Shown here: piece by piece, positions 7,380-9,515 of the stretch | How the letters are laid out: every line of letters starts with the position of its first letter | Numbering within the stretch: the first letter of the stretch is position 1 | Origin: an uncultured Clostridia bacterium | GTDB taxonomy: Bacteria; Bacillota; Clostridia; Oscillospirales; Acutalibacteraceae | DNA length: 9,515 nt | Direction of reading: 5' to 3' | Assembly (NCBI GenBank): GCA_946186535.1 | Contig: CAMHNT010000077.1 | Coordinates: forward strand, 1 to 9,515 | Notes under the pieces: generated by a model | What the model was told of the DNA's origin: nothing | Database searches by the model: none | Seen by the model: the letters and a program-made list of their open reading frames with translations, nothing else | Translations under genes and position numbers: made by a program

Positions 7380-7407
7380 CAATAAACCAACATTAATTAA
7401 AAATTAA

Positions 7408-8331
7408 TTACTTTACCATGCTTGCAACTTCAGCTGCGAAATCGTCCTGACGCTTCTCAAGACCCTCGCCCTTCTCGAAACGAACGAATTTCTTGATTTT
7501 GATTGAGCCGCCGAGAGCCTTAGCTGTCTCGTTTGTGTAAGCACCTACAGTCTTGGAGCTGTCCTTAACGAACTCCTGATCTACGAGGCAGTTCTCCTTA
7601 TAGAACTTGCCAACCTTACCCTCAACGATCTTAGCGAGAACCTGCTCAGGCTTGTTAGCCATCTTAGGATCCTGCTTCATCTGAGCGATCATGATCTCCT
7701 TCTCGTGCTCAACAACCTCAGCCGGAACATCAGCCTCATCGAGGTACTGTGTGTTGAGAGCTGCGATCTGCATTGCTACGTCCTTGCCGTAAGCGATGAA
7801 ATCTGCGTTAGCGGAATCGATATCTGTCTCGAAGTTTACGAGAACGCCGATCTTGCCGCCTGCGTGAACGTAAGCTACGGAAGCACCCTCAAATCTCTCG
7901 AAACGTCTGATCTTGATGTTCTCGCCGATTGTCTGGATCTTCTCCTGGAGAAGGTCAGCTACCTTAACGTCTGTGCCTGCAGCTGTGCACTGAGCAAGAG
8001 CGTCAACGTCTGCCGGATTCTCAGCGATAACTGTCTCTGCAAGAGTCTTTACAAAGTTCTGGAAATCAGCGTTCTTTGCAACGAAGTCTGTCTCAGCGTT
8101 AACCTCGATAACAACACCGATGTTGCCTGCCTCGTTGGTTGCAGCATAAGCAACGCCCTCAGCAGCGATTCTACTTGCCTTCTTTGCAGCCTTAGCAAGG
8201 CCCTGCTCTCTCAAAATATCAATAGCTGCGTCCATGTCGCCGTTAGCTTCTGTCAAAGCCTTCTTACAATCCATCATACCGCAGCCTGTTTTCTCTCTAA
8301 GTGTCTTTACGTCCTGTGCTGTAAAAGCCAT
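7408..8331 (-). CDS. tsf: Translation elongation factor Ts
   Basis: EF-Ts is the nucleotide exchange factor that releases GDP from EF-Tu in the cytosol. The 307-residue protein begins with the UBA-like EF-Tu-binding domain (about 1-45: KTLREKTGCGMMDCKKAL at 9-26), followed by the core domain with the conserved TDFVAKN (81-87), whose Asp-Phe pair contacts EF-Tu. The second core subdomain and helical hairpin lie at about 150-230 and the C-terminal part ends near KKFVRFEKGEG. Length is near the usual 280-310. The ATG at 8331 has GGAGG eight bases upstream. It follows rpsB after 161 bp, a longer gap than the tight spacing in the other operon, and is closed by an intrinsic terminator. Codon choice looks strongly biased, with repeated GCT, GTT, CTC and AAG, as expected for a highly expressed gene. 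Confidence 0.98.
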   Translation of the reverse strand: MAFTAQDVKTLREKTGCGMMDCKKALTEANGDMDAAIDILREQGLAKAAKKASRIAAEGVAYAATNEAGNIGVVIEVNAETDFVAKNADFQNFVKTLAETVIAENPADVDALAQCTAAGTDVKVADLLQEKIQTIGENIKIRRFERFEGASVAYVHAGGKIGVLVNFETDIDSANADFIAYGKDVAMQIAALNTQYLDEADVPAEVVEHEKEIMIAQMKQDPKMANKPEQVLAKIVEGKVGKFYKENCLVDQEFVKDSSKTVGAYTNETAKALGGSIKIKKFVRFEKGEGLEKRQDDFAAEVASMVK

Positions 8332-8408
8332 CGTTTCTACCTCCGAATAAATATTTTATTTAAAATCAATTATTAATAATTAAAAATTAAAACAAGGAAA
8401 CTTCCGTG

Positions 8409-8449
8409 AATTTATGATTTTGACGAAAAAACCGTCAAAACCATAAATT
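8409..8449 (-). promoter_or_regulatory. Stem-loop between rpsB and tsf
   Basis: Arms 8409-8425 and 8433-8449 pair over 17 positions around a 7-nt loop. The only plus-strand mismatch (A8417/C8441) becomes a G-U pair in minus-strand RNA, giving an unbroken 17-bp stem with the loop GUUUUUU. A further short pair, ttccg (8402-8406) with cggaa (8462-8466), could close it from outside. No U-run directly follows on the minus strand, so a strong terminator is unlikely. It could protect or process the rpsB mRNA end, or tune the S2 to EF-Ts ratio. The structure is clear; the role is inferred. Confidence 0.6.
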
Positions 8450-8492
8450 ACTAAAAGCAAGCGGAAATTCAGTAACAATGTCCGAGCAATAA

Positions 8493-9233
8493 TTACTCAG
8501 CTGCTTCCTCTGCCTCTGCTTCGTCCTCAGCGATCTCTGCTGCGCCCATCTGACCCTCGTGGCCCTCTATGATAGCGTTAGCGATCGTGCCTGCGATGAG
8601 CTTTACAGCTCTGATAGCGTCGTCGTTGCCCGGGATTACGTAGTCGATCTCGTCAGGATCACAGTTTGTGTCAACGATAGCCACGATCGGAATACCGAGC
8701 TTCTTAGCCTCAGCAACAGCGATTCTCTCCTTGCGCGGGTCAACGATGAACAATGCGCCGGGAATCTCGCCCATATCCTCGATACCGCCCATGAACTTCT
8801 CGAGCTTCTCGATCTCGTGCTTGAGGTTGATAACTTCCTTCTTCGGGAGAAGATCGAATGTACCGTCAGCCTCCATTTCACGGAGCTGCTTGAGACGAGC
8901 GATTCTGCGGCGGATAGTTGTGAAGTTTGTGAGCATACCGCCGAGCCATCTTGCGTTTACATAGTAAGCACCTGCACGCTCTGCCTCTTCCTTAACGGAA
9001 TCCTGAGCCTGCTTCTTTGTTCCTACGAAGAGAACGGACTTGCCTTCTACGGACAAATCACGAACGAATGCATAAGCCTCTTCAAGCTTCTTTACAGTCT
9101 TCTGAAGATCGATGATATAGATACCGTTACGCTCCGTAAAGATATACTCTGCCATCTTAGGGTTCCATCTTCTTGTCTGGTGACCAAAGTGAACGCCTGC
9201 CTCCAAAAGCTGCTTCATTGATACTACTGCCAT
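8493..9233 (-). CDS. rpsB: 30S ribosomal protein S2
   Basis: S2 is an essential small-subunit protein that binds late to the 30S, between head and body, and is needed with S1 for mRNA binding. The 246 residues match the usual length. Seen motifs are the N-terminal LLEAGVHFGHQTRRWNPKM (9-27), GIYIIDLQKT (37-46), FVGTKKQA and the ARWLGGMLTNF block, and the late VDPRKE and IVDTNCDP motifs. The tail from about residue 231 is rich in Glu and Ala, as in many Firmicutes. The ATG at 9233 has GGAGG nine bases upstream. It is the first gene of the rpsB-tsf operon, with its own sigma-A promoter and a leader of about 90 nt that folds into a long hairpin, a layout consistent with autogenous control as known for S2 in E. 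coli. Such control here is inference. Confidence 0.98.
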   Translation of the reverse strand: MAVVSMKQLLEAGVHFGHQTRRWNPKMAEYIFTERNGIYIIDLQKTVKKLEEAYAFVRDLSVEGKSVLFVGTKKQAQDSVKEEAERAGAYYVNARWLGGMLTNFTTIRRRIARLKQLREMEADGTFDLLPKKEVINLKHEIEKLEKFMGGIEDMGEIPGALFIVDPRKERIAVAEAKKLGIPIVAIVDTNCDPDEIDYVIPGNDDAIRAVKLIAGTIANAIIEGHEGQMGAAEIAEDEAEAEEAAE

Positions 9234-9236
9234 TTT

Positions 9237-9263
9237 TTATTTCCTCCTTGGTTTTTCCTCCAT
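9237..9263 (-). CDS. Possible 8-codon leader peptide before rpsB
   Basis: An ATG at 9263, in the 3' arm of the leader hairpin, opens a tiny frame MEEKPRRK that stops with TAA one codon before the rpsB ATG and in the same frame. The codons run through both GGAGG elements. Its own ribosome binding site would be AGGTG three bases upstream, which is weak and lies inside the hairpin. It may be coincidental, because purine-rich Shine-Dalgarno DNA readily reads as Glu, Lys and Arg codons. Confidence 0.15.
   Translation of the reverse strand: MEEKPRRK
9243..9261 (-). promoter_or_regulatory. Tandem Shine-Dalgarno sequences before rpsB
   Basis: Two GGAGG copies occur on the minus strand, at 9257-9261 and 9243-9247. 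The second is nine bases from the rpsB ATG and is the functional one by spacing. The first directly adjoins the base of the leader hairpin, its outermost G coinciding with the terminal hairpin base, and could serve as a ribosome standby site. Confidence 0.6.
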
Positions 9264-9312
9264 AAGCACCTACTCAGACTACCTTAAGGCACCTGTCTGA
9301 TGCGTGCTTATG
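9261..9312 (-). promoter_or_regulatory. Structured rpsB leader hairpin
   Basis: CATAAGCAC and GTGCTTATG (9304-9312 and 9261-9269) form a perfect 9-bp outer stem. After a 3x4 internal loop, TCAGAC and GTCTGA (9295-9300 and 9274-9279) form a 6-bp stem capped by a region containing the palindrome CCTTAAGG (9282-9289), which can fold as GCC-UUAA-GGU. It lies within about 10 nt of the expected transcription start and ends at the first GGAGG. No U-run follows, so translation control fits better than termination. It is a candidate site for S2 autoregulation; I do not recognise a named RNA family. Confidence 0.6.
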
Positions 9313-9328
9313 TGCGTAATGCTTTAGT

Positions 9329-9357
9329 ATTATACTATAAATCGGAAACGTTTGCAA
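9329..9357 (-). promoter_or_regulatory. Sigma-A promoter of rpsB-tsf
   Basis: TTGCAA (9352-9357) and a perfect TATAAT (9329-9334) on the minus strand are separated by exactly 17 bases. A start near 9322 gives a leader of about 89 nt before rpsB. An AT-rich tract at 9361-9385 just upstream could act as an UP element, fitting a highly expressed ribosomal operon. Confidence 0.88.
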
Positions 9358-9363
9358 GTATAA

Positions 9364-9483
9364 TTACAAATTTTTTATTAAAAAACTGTAAAATCCAATT
9401 TCATCTGCACTCAATTGATTAGAATGATCGTCATATACGATAACGTCTTCTATGCACCATGTCCATAGATAGAAATCTCCAGA
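9364..9483 (-). pseudogene. Possible remnant of the 3' end of an unknown gene
   Basis: Upstream of the rpsB promoter the minus strand has a 39-codon open stretch ending in TAA at 9364-9366. It reads like protein sequence: SGDFYLWTWC, then IEDVIVYDDH, then SADEIGFYSF and a final LIKNL. A TAA at 9484-9486 interrupts the same frame, and there is no usable start codon in the open part. A neighbouring frame upstream (KNGKPTINLEISIYGHGA, then TAG) also looks protein-like, which could mean a frameshift. I do not recognise the family. It may equally be chance in AT-rich DNA. Confidence 0.25.
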
Positions 9484-9515
9484 TTAATGGTTGGCTTTCC
9501 ATTTTTCAGTTATAT

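Noticed and set aside
7394..8390. AATTAAAAATTAA repeated on both sides of tsf, and the AT palindrome at the tsf stop
   Set aside because: Short pure A/T repeats are expected by chance in these spacers and show no further similarity around them.
7705..9221. Plus-strand open frames of about 220 codons opposite tsf and rpsB
   Set aside because: They are mirror frames of highly codon-biased genes; their Cys, Ser and Leu-rich composition is typical of antisense translations.

Overview
The window carries seven bacterial housekeeping genes, all on the minus strand. Four features suggest a low-GC Gram-positive of the class Clostridia, probably an Oscillospiraceae/Ruminococcus-like bacterium. They are the gdpP-rplI-dnaB cluster (a Firmicutes arrangement), an RNase J1-type ribonuclease, strong GGAGG ribosome binding sites before every gene, and coding sequence of moderate GC next to very AT-rich spacers. 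The lineage is inferred from style and gene content, not from a search.

Read in the direction of transcription (right to left), the window opens at 9515-9364 with a short stretch that may be the decayed end of an unknown gene. The rpsB-tsf operon follows: a good sigma-A promoter (9329-9357), a structured leader (9261-9312), rpsB (ribosomal protein S2), a 161-bp spacer holding a 17-bp stem-loop, tsf (elongation factor Ts), and an intrinsic terminator (7351-7379). pyrH and frr, which often follow tsf, are not there. Next comes about 620 bp of very AT-rich non-coding DNA (6734-7350). It holds a long inverted repeat that would make a 23-bp stem in a minus-strand transcript, and a second small hairpin close to the next gene.

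The second block is rnjA (RNase J), gdpP (cyclic-di-AMP phosphodiesterase), rplI (ribosomal protein L9), dnaB (replicative helicase) and tilS (tRNA-Ile lysidine synthetase, cut off by the left edge). From gdpP to tilS the genes overlap or nearly touch: 1-nt overlap, 21-nt gap, 8-nt overlap. They are very probably one transcript. rnjA is separated from gdpP by 150 bp containing a GC-rich stem-loop, so read-through from rnjA may be modulated there.

Together the genes cover translation (S2, EF-Ts, L9, TilS), RNA turnover (RNase J), second-messenger control (GdpP) and DNA replication (DnaB). I see no mobile element, CRISPR array, tRNA or rRNA gene, defence system or new protein system. The points worth a second look are non-coding: four inverted repeats in the spacers. 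In three of them, bases that mismatch on the plus strand become G-U pairs in the minus-strand RNA, which suggests that they act as RNA structures.
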